55,217 nucleotides of DNA from WJKR01 sp964556395 (lineage in GTDB: Archaea; Nanobdellota; Nanobdellia; Woesearchaeales; WJKR01), in NCBI GenBank assembly GCA_964556395.1, contig CAZKVR010000006.1:1-55217 (forward strand), read 5' to 3'. Shown in pieces: positions 40,578 through 49,464 of this stretch (position 1 is its first letter; each line of letters starts with the position of its first letter). The notes beneath the pieces were generated by a model. The model searched no databases. It had not been told where the DNA came from and worked only from the letters and a program-made list of their open reading frames with translations. The translations under genes were made by a program, and so were the position numbers.

Positions 40578-42997
40578 TTCTGGTCCACGTAGATGCCCAT
40601 GTCCTTCTCAACCTCTGCGATTCTCAACGTCGTCTGGATGACCGTGTCGGGGTTGAGGCTCATCGTCTGGATGCCTTTCTCCACCACGAACTCTGCCATG
40701 TCTATGAAGTCGCTTACCGCCTGCCCGCAGATGCCGATGTACTTGCCCTTGTCGTTCGCCGCCTTGATGACGTCCGCCAACAATTTCTTCACCGCCTCGT
40801 TGCGCTCGTCGTAGACGTGGCTGACTATCTCGGAATCCCGGTCCACGCCCAACGCCAGCTGCGTGAGGTCGTTGCTCCCGATGCTGAAGCCGTCGAAGAT
40901 GTCGAGGAACTCGTCGGCGAGGATGACGTTGCTGGGGATCTCGCACATACCGATGACCTGTAGTCCGTCCTCGTGCTGTTTCAGCCCGTGCTCCGCCATG
41001 GTGTCGAGCACCTTGTGAGCCTCTTCCAAGGTCCTGCAGAATGGTATCATCACCTTGAGGTTCTTCAGCCCGTACTCTTCCCGCACCTTCTTCACGGCCC
41101 GGCACTCCAGCGCGAACCCTTCCTTGTAGTTCTCATTGTAATACCTGCTTGCCCCGCGCCAGCCGATCATGGGGTTGTCCTCTTTCGGCTCGAAGTGCTC
41201 TCCTCCGAGGAGGTTGGCGTACTCGTTCGTCTTGAAGTCCGAGAAGCGCAGGATGACGCTCTTAGGGTGGAACGCCGCGCTCAGCATGCCGATGCCTTGC
41301 GCGAGCTTGTCGACGAAGTAGTCCGCCCCGTCCTTGTAGCCTTTCGTGAGCTGTTGTAGCTTGGCGCGGTCCTCTTCCTCTACCTTGTCAGGGTGCAATA
41401 ACGCCAACGGGTGCGCCTTGATGTGGTTCATCACGATGAACTCCATCCTCGCGAGTCCGACGCCGCTGTTGGGGATGAGGCTCTGTTCGAACGCCTGTTC
41501 GGGGTTGGCGAGGTTCATCATGATCTTCGTCTTCGTCTTCGGCATCTGTCCGAGGTCATGTTCTTCGATCTCGTACGGCACGTTGCCTTCCCAGATGACG
41601 CCGTTCTCCCCGCCGCTGCAGTCGACCGTGACGTCCTGTCCGGTCTTCACCTTCTCCGTCGCGTCGCCGCACCCGACGACGCAGGGGATGCCCATCTCTC
41701 GCGAGATGATGGCTGCGTGGCACGTCCGTCCGCCCCTGTTGGTGACGATGGCCGATGCTATCTTCATGATCGGCTCCCAGTCGGGGTCTGTCATCTCCGT
41801 GATCAGCACTTCTCCTTTCTTGAAGTCGTGGATGCCGTGGACGTCCTTGAGTACGCGCGCCTTGCCGTTCCCTATCAGGCTGCCGACGCTCTTGCCGACC
41901 GCGAGCTTGCTCTTGCCCTCGCCTTTCCGGACGTAGGTGTGGAGTTTCGTCTTGTCCTTCACGCTCTGCACAGTCTCAGGCCTGGCTTGTACTATGAAGA
42001 TTTCTCCTGAGAGGCCGTCCTTCGCCCATTCCATGTCCATGGGGACGTACTTGTTGCGCTTGGCTGAATAGTGGTCCTCGATGGTGCAGGCCCATTCCGC
42101 GAGCTTGAGCACCTCGTCGTCGGTGATGCAGTACTTGCTCCGTTCGTCAGACTCGGTGGGGACGTTCTTCGTAGGCTTGGTCCCGCCGACGTTGTAGATC
42201 ATCTTCAGGGCTTTCTCGCCCAGCTTGCGCTGGATGATAGGCCTGTAGCCTTCTTTCAATGTGGGCTTGTACACGTAGAACTCGTCCGGGTTGACCGCTC
42301 CTTGGACGACGTTCTCGCCCAGGCCGTACGCTCCCGTGACGAGGACCGCTCGTTCGAAGCCCGTCTCCGTGTCGATGCTGAACATGACGCCGCTCGACGC
42401 CTTGTCCGACCGGACCATCTTCTGGACGCCGATGCTGAGGCCGATGCTGAAGTGGTCGAAGCCCTTGTCATGGCGGTAGCTGATAGCCCTGTTGGTGAAC
42501 AATGAGGCCATGCACTTCCTCGACGCGTCGAGCAGTTGTTGCGGCCCTACGATGTTGAGGTATGTCTCTTGCTGTCCTGCGAAGCTCGCGTCAGGCAGGT
42601 CTTCCGCCGTGGCCGAGCTGCGGACGGCGACGTCGACCTTGTCGCCGTACTGTTTCTCCAGGTTGCGGTATCCTTCCGTGATGGCGTCTTTCAATTCTTG
42701 CGGGAACTCCGCTTGCATGATCGTGTGCCGGACCTCTTCGCCTTTCTGCTCGAGCTGTCGGGTGTCGCCCGTGTCGAGGTCTTGCAGTATCTCTCTTATC
42801 CGGTCTTTGATGCCGGCTTTCTCGACGAAGTAGTGGTATGCGTGCGCCGTGACGGCGAAGCCGTTCGGTATTTTCACGCCTTTGTTGCCGAGTTCCCGGT
42901 ACATCTCGCCGAGGCTGGCGTTCTTGCCCCCTACGAGGGGTACGTCGTCGATGCTGAGCTGGTCGAACCAGAGAATGAATGCGTCTTGCTTGTCCAT
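40568..42997 (-). CDS. ppsA: phosphoenolpyruvate synthase
   Basis: The enzyme makes PEP, AMP and phosphate from pyruvate, ATP and water, feeding gluconeogenesis. The protein of 809 residues has an N-terminal PPDK-type ATP-grasp domain (VGGKNASLGEM near 20, SSATAEDLPDASFAGQQETYLN near 120). The swivelling phosphohistidine domain has the catalytic His in GGRTCHAAIISREMG (about 410). The C-terminal PEP barrel has VGLARMEF, GSNDLTQLALGVDRDS and CGQAVSD. All key residues look intact. The ATG follows GAGGTG at normal spacing. A longer in-frame start 29 codons upstream lies at the predicted transcription start and is unlikely. TATA box at 43061-43072. Confidence 0.95.
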   Translation of the reverse strand: MDKQDAFILWFDQLSIDDVPLVGGKNASLGEMYRELGNKGVKIPNGFAVTAHAYHYFVEKAGIKDRIREILQDLDTGDTRQLEQKGEEVRHTIMQAEFPQELKDAITEGYRNLEKQYGDKVDVAVRSSATAEDLPDASFAGQQETYLNIVGPQQLLDASRKCMASLFTNRAISYRHDKGFDHFSIGLSIGVQKMVRSDKASSGVMFSIDTETGFERAVLVTGAYGLGENVVQGAVNPDEFYVYKPTLKEGYRPIIQRKLGEKALKMIYNVGGTKPTKNVPTESDERSKYCITDDEVLKLAEWACTIEDHYSAKRNKYVPMDMEWAKDGLSGEIFIVQARPETVQSVKDKTKLHTYVRKGEGKSKLAVGKSVGSLIGNGKARVLKDVHGIHDFKKGEVLITEMTDPDWEPIMKIASAIVTNRGGRTCHAAIISREMGIPCVVGCGDATEKVKTGQDVTVDCSGGENGVIWEGNVPYEIEEHDLGQMPKTKTKIMMNLANPEQAFEQSLIPNSGVGLARMEFIVMNHIKAHPLALLHPDKVEEEDRAKLQQLTKGYKDGADYFVDKLAQGIGMLSAAFHPKSVILRFSDFKTNEYANLLGGEHFEPKEDNPMIGWRGASRYYNENYKEGFALECRAVKKVREEYGLKNLKVMIPFCRTLEEAHKVLDTMAEHGLKQHEDGLQVIGMCEIPSNVILADEFLDIFDGFSIGSNDLTQLALGVDRDSEIVSHVYDERNEAVKKLLADVIKAANDKGKYIGICGQAVSDFIDMAEFVVEKGIQTMSLNPDTVIQTTLRIAEVEKDMGIYVDQNQD

Positions 42998-43060
42998 GTA
43001 AGATGACACCTCTTCTTTTTCGTTGCTGTAAGCGTTACTCCCGTCGAGAATCACTCCTTT

Positions 43061-43072
43061 GAGTATAAAAGG
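43061..43072 (-). promoter_or_regulatory. ppsA promoter
   Basis: On the minus strand CCTTTTATACTC predicts a start near 43040 and a leader of about 43 nt with GAGGTG. Confidence 0.55.
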
Positions 43073-43089
43073 CTTTGTGACCATCCGCT

Positions 43090-43330
43090 AGTGGTCTTCG
43101 GAAGCCTCTGTTCATGCCCTCTTTTCTCTGGACCTGTAATTGTTGCTTGCCATCATCATCGCTTTTTTTTGGGTGCGTCGTTGCCTGGACCTGGTCTGTC
43201 TTTTCTGGGGGTGGCGTGCTCGAACGCCCTTTGCCATCAAGAGGTGTGTTGTTCGCTCCGCTCGTCATTCTTCCACGCGTTCTTCTTCCTGCGCATCATC
43301 GGCGTGGCGTGAGGTCGCCCGTCGATACTA
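43090..43330. other. unexplained non-coding stretch between ppsA and por promoters
   Basis: About 240 bp separate the two divergent promoters with no credible gene. It holds a T8 tract at 43162-43169, a GGCGT/ACGCC hairpin near 43203-43228 and a CCACGC/GCGTGG inverted repeat near 43273-43308. A short plus-strand RNA ending at the T8 tract is possible, but nothing identifies it. Confidence 0.3.
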
Positions 43331-43338
43331 AACGCAAA

Positions 43339-43350
43339 CCTTTATATAGG
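43339..43350 (+). promoter_or_regulatory. promoter of the 2-oxoacid oxidoreductase operon
   Basis: CCTTTATATAGG is a strong TATA box. Transcription should start near 43370 and leave a leader of about 40 nt with AGAGGTGAG before the TTG start. Confidence 0.6.
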
Positions 43351-43407
43351 AGGTTTCCTCGTCTTCCTTACAAGGTTGTTTGTAGCAATAGAGGTGAGGT
43401 GACTTTT

Positions 43408-45198
43408 TTGGAGAAGAACAGAGTTCATTGGAAGATTGGCGGAGCCGCCGGACAGGGGGTTAAGTCATCAGGTATCATTTTCGCTAAGACGTGCACGCGC
43501 GGAGGCCTCTTCGCGTTCGGCTACCTGGAGTACCCGTCGCTCATCAAGGGCGGCCACAACACGTACCAGGTGCGCGTCGAGGACCGTCCGGTGCGGACGT
43601 TGGTGAGGCAGCTGGACATCCTCGTCGCCCTCAACCGCGACACGATCGAGCGGCACTTGGGCGAGCTGGCGCCTGGCGCGGTCGTCATCTACGACGGCGA
43701 CCGCGTCAAGGCCGCGCCTGAGGAGTTCGGGCGCGACGACCTCCGCTTCTTGCACGTGCCGGCGTTGCACATCTCGAAGGAGCTCAAGGTCTCGCAGCTC
43801 ATGGAGAACCAGGTGTTCCTCGGAGCCACGTTCGGCATCCTGGATTACGACTTCAGCATCCTCGAGGGTGTCATCAGGGACCAGTTCGGCGACAAGGGTT
43901 CCGAAGTGGCTGAGGAGGACGTCAAGTCCGCACGCGCAGGCTTTGATTACGTTCGTAAGGAGTTCGACTGCCATTCCTTCCCGCGCTCGCTCGAGCCCGT
44001 GGATGGTCCGAAGGGTATGTTCTTGACGGGCAACGACGCGATGGCGCTTGGAGCTATCAAAGCTGGTTGTCATTTCTACGCCGCTTATCCCATGACGCCT
44101 GCGAGCAGCATCTTGCACACGATGGCGTCGTTGCAGCACGACCACGGCCTCGTCGTCAAGCACGTCGAGGATGAGATCAGCGCGGTCAACATGACTATCG
44201 GCGCCGGCTACGCCGGGGCCCGTGCCATGTGCGCGACGAGCGGCGGCGGCTTCGCGTTGATGAACGAGGGTTATTCCCTCGCTGGTATGACTGAGACGCC
44301 TCTCGTCATCGCCGAGGTGCAGCGCGGCGGCCCCGCGACTGGCATCCCGACGTGGACCGAGCAGGCGGACCTCAAGTTCGTCCTCAACGCCGGCCACGGC
44401 GAGTTCCCGCGCTTCGTCATCGCCCCCGGCGACCCCGAGGAGGCTTATTACATGACTGCCGAGGCGTTCAACATCGCTGAGGAGTTCCAGACGCCCGTCG
44501 TCTTGCTGTCTGACAAGTACTTGGCGGAGAGCAATTGGACGTACCCGTTCTTTGACCGGCCGGTCGAGGTTCGTCGTGGGCCTTGGGTGTCTGACGACGA
44601 GCTCCAGCGGTTGGAGGAGGGTGGCGAGCGTTTCAAGCGGTATGACTTGAACACTGAGTCCGGTGTGTCCATGCGCGTCGTGCCCGGCCAGCACCGGAAC
44701 GGTATCTTCACCGCTAACAGTGACGAGCACGAGGAGCATGGCTACTCCTGCGAGGAGATCGATAACCGTAACGCGATGTCCCGCAAGCGTCTCCGCAAGG
44801 TGGAATCTTTCAAGCGGGTCATGCCTCAGCCCAAGCTCTACGGGCCTGAGGACGCCGACTGCACGGTCGTGTGTTGGGGTTCTACCAAGACGATGGCGTT
44901 GCAGGCGTTGGACTGGCTCCGTGATGAGGGGTTGTCCGTCAACGTGTTGCACCTCGCGTATATCAGCCCCTTCCCGGCCGAAGCGGTGGCTAGTCGTTTG
45001 AACAGGGCGAAGGTGGTCTTGGATGTCGAGCACAACGCGACCGGCCAGATGGCTGATGTCATCCGGATGCACACCGGCTTGTCCGTCAGGCATCACCTGC
45101 TCAAGAACGACGGCCGTCCGATCTTGCCTGAGGAGGTCGCTGACAAGGTGAGGGCGCTCCTTGGGCCTCTCGCCGATGACAAGGGGGTGAGCTCATGA
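43408..45198 (+). CDS. 2-oxoacid:ferredoxin oxidoreductase, fused gamma-alpha subunit
   Basis: This enzyme class oxidatively decarboxylates 2-oxoacids to acyl-CoA, reducing ferredoxin. The 596 residues start with the gamma domain (IGGAAGQGVKSSGIIFAKT, about 9-27; ends near 190). The alpha domain follows (NDAMALGAIKAGCHFYAAYPMTPASS, TSGGGFALMNEGYSLAGMTE, GGPATGIPTWTEQADL). A transketolase C-like part closes it, with VLDVEHNATGQM. The gamma-alpha fusion is the KorA-type arrangement common in archaea and bacteria. Substrate could be 2-oxoglutarate, pyruvate or branched 2-oxoacids. The TTG start is preferred over a GTG 9 nt earlier because GAGGTGA needs that spacing. It overlaps the beta gene by 4 bp. 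Confidence 0.9.
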   Translation: MEKNRVHWKIGGAAGQGVKSSGIIFAKTCTRGGLFAFGYLEYPSLIKGGHNTYQVRVEDRPVRTLVRQLDILVALNRDTIERHLGELAPGAVVIYDGDRVKAAPEEFGRDDLRFLHVPALHISKELKVSQLMENQVFLGATFGILDYDFSILEGVIRDQFGDKGSEVAEEDVKSARAGFDYVRKEFDCHSFPRSLEPVDGPKGMFLTGNDAMALGAIKAGCHFYAAYPMTPASSILHTMASLQHDHGLVVKHVEDEISAVNMTIGAGYAGARAMCATSGGGFALMNEGYSLAGMTETPLVIAEVQRGGPATGIPTWTEQADLKFVLNAGHGEFPRFVIAPGDPEEAYYMTAEAFNIAEEFQTPVVLLSDKYLAESNWTYPFFDRPVEVRRGPWVSDDELQRLEEGGERFKRYDLNTESGVSMRVVPGQHRNGIFTANSDEHEEHGYSCEEIDNRNAMSRKRLRKVESFKRVMPQPKLYGPEDADCTVVCWGSTKTMALQALDWLRDEGLSVNVLHLAYISPFPAEAVASRLNRAKVVLDVEHNATGQMADVIRMHTGLSVRHHLLKNDGRPILPEEVADKVRALLGPLADDKGVSS

Positions 45199-46175
45199 TC
45201 CGTAAGATGTTGAACAAGACTAGGGGTGGCTCTTCAGAGGATTTCTCCTCTAAGATGGAGGATGCGCCCGTGCACGATGACGTCCCCGCGCCTCAGAAGC
45301 CTCAACACTCCGAGCCGTCGTTCCAGCCTAATGACTTGGACACGCCTGTCAAGCCTAACTGGTGTCCTGGCTGCGGTAACTTCGGCATCTGGTTCGCGTT
45401 GAAGAACGCCTTGTCGCAGCTCGGCTTGCCGCGCGAGCGGTACGTCATCATCGGCGGTATCGGCTGTCATGGTCACATGACGAACTTCGTCGACACGTAC
45501 AATTTCGAGGGCTTGCACGGCCGTCCCATCCCTGTGAGTGAGGGTGTCAAGCTCGCCAACGACCGGCTCAAGGTCATCGTCGTCGCGGGTGATGGCGACA
45601 CGTACGGCGAGGGTATGAACCACTTCCTCGCCGGTTTGCGGGCGAACCACGACGTCACGTTAATCGTGCATAACAACATGGTGTACGGCCTCACCACCGG
45701 TCAGACGAGTCCGACGAGCCAGAAGGGGTACAGGTCCAAGAGCACGCCTGATGGCGTCATCGAGGTCCCTGTCAACCCGTTGTCCCTCGGCATCTCCGCC
45801 GGTGGCGGTTTCATCAGCCGTGGCTTCGCCGGTGACGTCAAGCACCTGACCAGCTTGATAGTGGAGGCTGTCCGTCATGACGGCTTCTCCCTCGTCGACG
45901 TGTTGCAGAACTGCGTTTCTTTCAACAAGGTGAACACGATCCAGTGGTTCAACCAGCGCGTCGTCAAGCTCGAGGAGGAGGGTCACGACCCGTCCGATAA
46001 GATGAGGGCTTTGGCGAAGGCTTTGGAGTTCGGTGATCGTATCCCGATAGGGTTGTTCTACAGGGATTCTCGCGAGTCCTACCAGGATGACTTGCCTGAG
46101 GTCGAGCAGGAGCCTCTCGTGAGGCATCCGACCGAGGGCATCGACATGTCTGGTACGTTCGAGAAGTTCGTGTGA
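45195..46175 (+). CDS. 2-oxoacid:ferredoxin oxidoreductase, beta subunit
   Basis: This is the TPP-binding and 4Fe-4S-binding subunit of the complex, 326 residues. WCPGCGNFGIW (about 57-67) gives two cluster cysteines, and GIGCHGHM and VLQNCVSFN give the others. GDGDTYGEGMNHF is the TPP/magnesium motif, and NNMVYGLTTGQTSPTS completes it. About 50 N-terminal residues before the Cys motif are polar and longer than usual. Its ATG overlaps the gamma-alpha stop, so the subunits are made together. No ferredoxin-like delta subunit lies nearby. The gene ends with a T8 terminator. Confidence 0.92.
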   Translation: MIRKMLNKTRGGSSEDFSSKMEDAPVHDDVPAPQKPQHSEPSFQPNDLDTPVKPNWCPGCGNFGIWFALKNALSQLGLPRERYVIIGGIGCHGHMTNFVDTYNFEGLHGRPIPVSEGVKLANDRLKVIVVAGDGDTYGEGMNHFLAGLRANHDVTLIVHNNMVYGLTTGQTSPTSQKGYRSKSTPDGVIEVPVNPLSLGISAGGGFISRGFAGDVKHLTSLIVEAVRHDGFSLVDVLQNCVSFNKVNTIQWFNQRVVKLEEEGHDPSDKMRALAKALEFGDRIPIGLFYRDSRESYQDDLPEVEQEPLVRHPTEGIDMSGTFEKFV

Positions 46176-46178
46176 GAC

Positions 46179-46186
46179 TTTTTTTT
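46179..46186 (+). terminator. T8 terminator
   Basis: Eight T residues 4 bases after the beta-subunit stop end the two-gene operon. Confidence 0.55.
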
Positions 46187-46224
46187 CGTAATTCTTTTAT
46201 ACTTTCTTCTTCTCTGTTTCTTCC

Positions 46225-47106
46225 ATGTCGTTGTCCCTGTTGTGCGTCGGTGAGGTGTTGTGGGATGTCTTTCCTGAGGGTGAGTCTCTCGGTGGGGCTC
46301 CGTTGAACGTCGCCGCCTTGTCGTCCGTTCTCGGCTTGGAGGCCGGCGTGTTGAGCGCGGTCGGTGACGACGAGCGTGGCCGTAAGGCGCTGGGGCTCAT
46401 CAGGGGGTATGGCGTGCAGTCTTTCATTTCTGTCGATAGGGATCACCCGACGGGCGTCGCCGAGGTGTCGTTGTCTGAGGATAAGGTTCCTTCTTTCTCC
46501 TTGCCGCGCGGCGTGGCGTATGATGCCATCCCTTTCTCGGAGGGGGTCTCTAGCATCGTTGGCGGGGTCCCGTTCGTCTACGTCGGCGCCCTCGCGCAGC
46601 GCAGCCCTGCTTCTAAGCGGACGGTCCTCGAAGTCCTTTCCAGGGTTGGCGGCAGGGTGGTGTTCGACGTCAACAAGCGTCCCGGCATGGATGATTGGGG
46701 TGCCGTCGTCAGGGACACCTTGCCTTTCACTAATGTGTTGAAGGTGAATGAGGAGGAGCTTGAGGGTATCGCCGGAGAGTTCGGACAGGACGATGTCGTC
46801 CCTTTCTTGTTCGGGGAGTTCCCGCTCGAGCTCGTCTGCGTCACGAAGGGCCCTGACGGTGTCGAGGCTTTTACCAAGGAGTCTTCCTTCTCCGTCCCCG
46901 CCCCCGCGGTAGAGGCGGTCGACACCACCGGTTGCGGCGACGCGTTCTGCGCAGCCCTCGTCTCCGGCTTGCACCAGGGTTTGGGGTTGCGCGAGGCGGT
47001 CGAGCGTGGCGTCGTCGTCGCTGGCGTCGTCGCAGAGTTCCAGGGCGCCATCCCGCCGGCTGGTGCTTTGCGTGAGGCTTTGCGGCAACGGTCGATACTT
47101 ATTTAA
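46225..47106 (+). CDS. PfkB-family sugar kinase (fructokinase-like)
   Basis: This 293-residue ribokinase-fold enzyme probably phosphorylates fructose with ATP. CVGEVLWDVFPEGESLGGAP (about 7-26) is the opening motif of fructokinases with the sugar-binding GGAP. GDDERGRKAL is the first PfkB signature. VDTTGCGDAFCAAL (about 232-245) is the second, with the catalytic Asp in GCGD (normally GAGD). The neighbouring GH32-like gene supports fructose as substrate. A TATA-like TCTTTTATAC is about 26 nt before the ATG (leaderless). Confidence 0.88.
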   Translation: MSLSLLCVGEVLWDVFPEGESLGGAPLNVAALSSVLGLEAGVLSAVGDDERGRKALGLIRGYGVQSFISVDRDHPTGVAEVSLSEDKVPSFSLPRGVAYDAIPFSEGVSSIVGGVPFVYVGALAQRSPASKRTVLEVLSRVGGRVVFDVNKRPGMDDWGAVVRDTLPFTNVLKVNEEELEGIAGEFGQDDVVPFLFGEFPLELVCVTKGPDGVEAFTKESSFSVPAPAVEAVDTTGCGDAFCAALVSGLHQGLGLREAVERGVVVAGVVAEFQGAIPPAGALREALRQRSILI

Positions 47107-47129
47107 ACGTCGCTTCCAGTGGTTTCTTC

Positions 47130-48434
47130 ATGCCTTTCTTCACCCCGCCTGGCAAGAAGTTCGGCGACTTCCACCTCGTGGAGCGCGAGGGCTGGTTGTA
47201 TTGCATCTTCATACAGGCTTCTGAGAAGCAGCGTGACGAGGTCGGCGAGGCTGGTAATTCGTATGGCTTGGCTCGGTCGCGTGATTGTTTCCGTTGGGAG
47301 TACCTCGGGACCGTGAAGGAGCCTGGGAAGAAGGGTTCTTGGGATGACTTGAGCTTGTGGGCGATGCACGTGTTGGAGGAGCGTGACCGCTACCTCATGG
47401 CTTACTCCGCTGTCGGCAAGGGTGGTGGTGATCCGCACGCGTCGCAGCAGGTCGGCTTCGCGGAGTCGCAGGATTTGCGGTCGTGGCGTGACTTGTCGGA
47501 TGGGCCTTTGATCTCGTCGTCCATGACGTCTCCGTATTATTATCCTTCTTCCGTCCACAAGTTCTGTTTCCGTGACCCTGTCTTGTACCGCGACGGCTCC
47601 CGGTATCACTGCCTCTTGGCGGCTAAGGACGCTTCTCGTCATTACGAGCGTAGCGGTTGCGTCGCCTTGTTCTCGTCCAGGGACGGGTTGAAGTGGTCTG
47701 TCCGGAAGCCTTTGTTCTCGCCTGGCCGGTATTGGGAGGTGGAGACGCCTCACGTCTACAAGGTCGACGGGACGTGGGTGCTCATCTTCGGCGAGTACAC
47801 CAACGGTTTGAACATGCGCTACGCGACGAGCGACTCCTTCACAGGTCCTTATGAGGAGGACTCGTTGAACGAGCTCACCCCGTCCCAGTGCTATGCCGGC
47901 CGTATCTTCAACTGGCAGGGCACCTATCTCTTCTTCCATTGGACCCGTGACCGGCGGGCCGGCAAGAAGGCGACGTATTTCGCGCCTCCCAAGTTCCTCG
48001 TGCGCCGCGGCGGGCGCTTCTTCCTCATGCACCACCAGGGCTTGGACGTCTACTTCGCAGAGGCGTCGTCCGTCTCCTCGTTGTTGCGCAAGGCGCGGTC
48101 CTCTTCGTCCGGCCGCGCCCGGTTGTCGTTGGAGGTCGTTGACAAGGTCCGGCTCAAGGTCTCCGCGACTGACAGGCGTTATGGCCGCGTCGTCGAGCTG
48201 TCCCGGTGCGCCCACGGCCTCTCAGTCAGGGATTTCGACAGGGATGACCAGGTGAACGAGCTCCGCACAATCCCCTTGCCTCTCTCGGGCTCGTGGTCGT
48301 GCGACCTCTTCCTCGACGGGCGCTTCTTGGAGGTGTATGTGGACGGCTACTTCGCTCACTCGGGTGTCTTGGAGCGTAGCCCTGACCGTGTCAAGGGCTT
48401 GTCGGTCTACGTGGATGGTGAGAAGAAGGGATAA
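47130..48434 (+). CDS. GH32-like beta-fructosidase
   Basis: This 434-residue protein has a five-bladed propeller and a C-terminal beta-sandwich, as in GH32 invertases and levanases. The nucleophile Asp is likely in KKFGDFHLVEREG near the N-terminus, where the family has a WMNDPNG-type motif. FRDPVLYRDG is the RDP transition-state motif. The acid/base Glu is likely in WEVETPHVYK, where the family Cys of ECP is Thr. The sandwich ends with DGRFLEVYVDGYF, close to the GH32 C-domain EVFVNDG motif. No signal peptide is visible, so it should act on fructosides inside the cell. The fructokinase gene ends 23 bp upstream. TATA box CTTATTTAAACG is about 27 nt before the ATG. GH43 or GH68 are less likely. 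Confidence 0.8.
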   Translation: MPFFTPPGKKFGDFHLVEREGWLYCIFIQASEKQRDEVGEAGNSYGLARSRDCFRWEYLGTVKEPGKKGSWDDLSLWAMHVLEERDRYLMAYSAVGKGGGDPHASQQVGFAESQDLRSWRDLSDGPLISSSMTSPYYYPSSVHKFCFRDPVLYRDGSRYHCLLAAKDASRHYERSGCVALFSSRDGLKWSVRKPLFSPGRYWEVETPHVYKVDGTWVLIFGEYTNGLNMRYATSDSFTGPYEEDSLNELTPSQCYAGRIFNWQGTYLFFHWTRDRRAGKKATYFAPPKFLVRRGGRFFLMHHQGLDVYFAEASSVSSLLRKARSSSSGRARLSLEVVDKVRLKVSATDRRYGRVVELSRCAHGLSVRDFDRDDQVNELRTIPLPLSGSWSCDLFLDGRFLEVYVDGYFAHSGVLERSPDRVKGLSVYVDGEKKG

Positions 48435-48440
48435 AAAAGG

Positions 48441-48449
48441 TTTTTTTTT
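48441..48449 (+). terminator. T9 terminator
   Basis: Nine T residues follow the GH32-like gene. The convergent rpoN gene ends within the tract. Confidence 0.5.
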
Positions 48450-48645
48450 ACGCTTTCTTGAACTGCGCGACCGTGTCCAACAGGTCTATGTGGCTGACGA
48501 AGACGCCCCTGCAGCAGTACCTGCGGAGTCCGAACTCGTCCATGACTTTTGCGGAGTCCTCGCCTTTCGCGACGCGCTCCTGGTACTCTTCGTAGAGGTG
48601 TCCGATCGGCTTGCCGCAGCTCGGGCATTTCACGGGGATTATCAT
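48448..48645 (-). CDS. rpoN: RNA polymerase subunit N (Rpb10)
   Basis: This small zinc-binding subunit of archaeal RNA polymerase bridges subunits D/L to the large core. It has 65 residues. It opens with MIIPVKCPSCGKPIG and has the second cysteine pair in YCCRGVFVSHIDLLD, together forming the CxxC...CC zinc knot. The ATG chosen gives the family start and follows AGGTGAG. It is last in the ribosomal operon after S9. Enolase, S2 and RpoK, which often follow in euryarchaea, are absent. Confidence 0.95.
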   Translation of the reverse strand: MIIPVKCPSCGKPIGHLYEEYQERVAKGEDSAKVMDEFGLRRYCCRGVFVSHIDLLDTVAQFKKA

Positions 48646-48653
48646 TGTTCGTC

Positions 48654-49049
48654 TCACCTGTAGGATTTTTGCCGCTTGGACCTGGCTTGTCCTTGGCTGT
48701 TAGGCTTGCTCGCTTCCTTGCGCCTCACGTCCGCGACGAGGAGCGTCCGGTCGTAGTCTAGGAAGACGTCCTTGAGCGCCGGCTTGTGCTCTGCCAGTGC
48801 CCGTCCGATGGCGAGCCTGATCGCGTCCGCCTGGCCGCTGATGCCGCCGCCGTCGCTGACGACGTGTATGTCTATCTTCTTGGCGTCCTTGCCTGCGAGG
48901 ATGACCGGTTCTTTGATGCGGGCTTGGGTGAGCGGGTTTCCGAACTCTTCGACCGGGAGCTTGTTCACCAAGACCCTGCCTTTGCCGGCCGTGACCGTGG
49001 CTCGGGCGACCGCTTTCTTACGCTTGCCGCTTGCTTGAATCGCTTTCAT
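48654..49049 (-). CDS. rps9: ribosomal protein uS9
   Basis: This 131-residue small-subunit protein contacts the P-site tRNA through its C-terminal tail. It starts MKAIQASGKRKKAVARATV and ends RSKRQKSYR, the universal C-terminal signature. GGGISGQADAIRLAIGRAL is the central family block. Its ATG overlaps the L13 stop (ATGA). Confidence 0.96.
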   Translation of the reverse strand: MKAIQASGKRKKAVARATVTAGKGRVLVNKLPVEEFGNPLTQARIKEPVILAGKDAKKIDIHVVSDGGGISGQADAIRLAIGRALAEHKPALKDVFLDYDRTLLVADVRRKEASKPNSQGQARSKRQKSYR

Positions 49050-49459
49050 TGGTGTCCACCGAGGTTTTCCGTTATCGTCTTGACCGTGACGTACTTGGTG
49101 TTGGGCAGCTTCGCCTTGGTCGCGTCGAGCTTGACGGCGTCCTTGCCTTCGAACTCTTTCGGCGCGCCCTTGTAGCACATGACTCGTTTGAAGGCTTCGC
49201 GTCCACGGACCGTCTTGTACGGGAGCATACCCCTCACTGTCCGTCGTACGAACCGGTCGGCCGAGCGGTGGATGTAGGGTCCCTTGCTCGGGACTCCGCG
49301 CGCGTATCGCTGCCTGTACTTCTGGATGACGTCCCGCTTCGCGCCTGAGACGACGGCCTTCTCAACGTTGATGATGGCCACGTCCTCTCCGAGCAATGCT
49401 TGCTTGGCGGCGTAGGTCGCGAGCCGTCCGAGGATGGTGTCTGTTGCGTCGATGATCAT
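49046..49459 (-). CDS. rpl13: ribosomal protein uL13
   Basis: This 137-residue large-subunit protein has the family opening MIIDATDTILGRLATYAAK. VINVEKAVVSGAKR reads IINVEKAVVSGAKR here, and the middle has SADRFVRRTVRGMLPYKTVRG (split over the known RNA-binding block). It lies between L18e and S9 with a 5-bp gap and a 4-bp overlap, the standard archaeal order. Confidence 0.96.
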   Translation of the reverse strand: MIIDATDTILGRLATYAAKQALLGEDVAIINVEKAVVSGAKRDVIQKYRQRYARGVPSKGPYIHRSADRFVRRTVRGMLPYKTVRGREAFKRVMCYKGAPKEFEGKDAVKLDATKAKLPNTKYVTVKTITENLGGHQ

Positions 49460-49464
49460 GGTGA

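Noticed and set aside
43114..43407. N-terminal extension of the oxidoreductase gamma-alpha subunit
   Set aside because: The extension runs through the TATA box and leader, lacks family similarity and includes a Cys/Trp-rich nonsense-like stretch. The TTG at 43408 fits the domain start.
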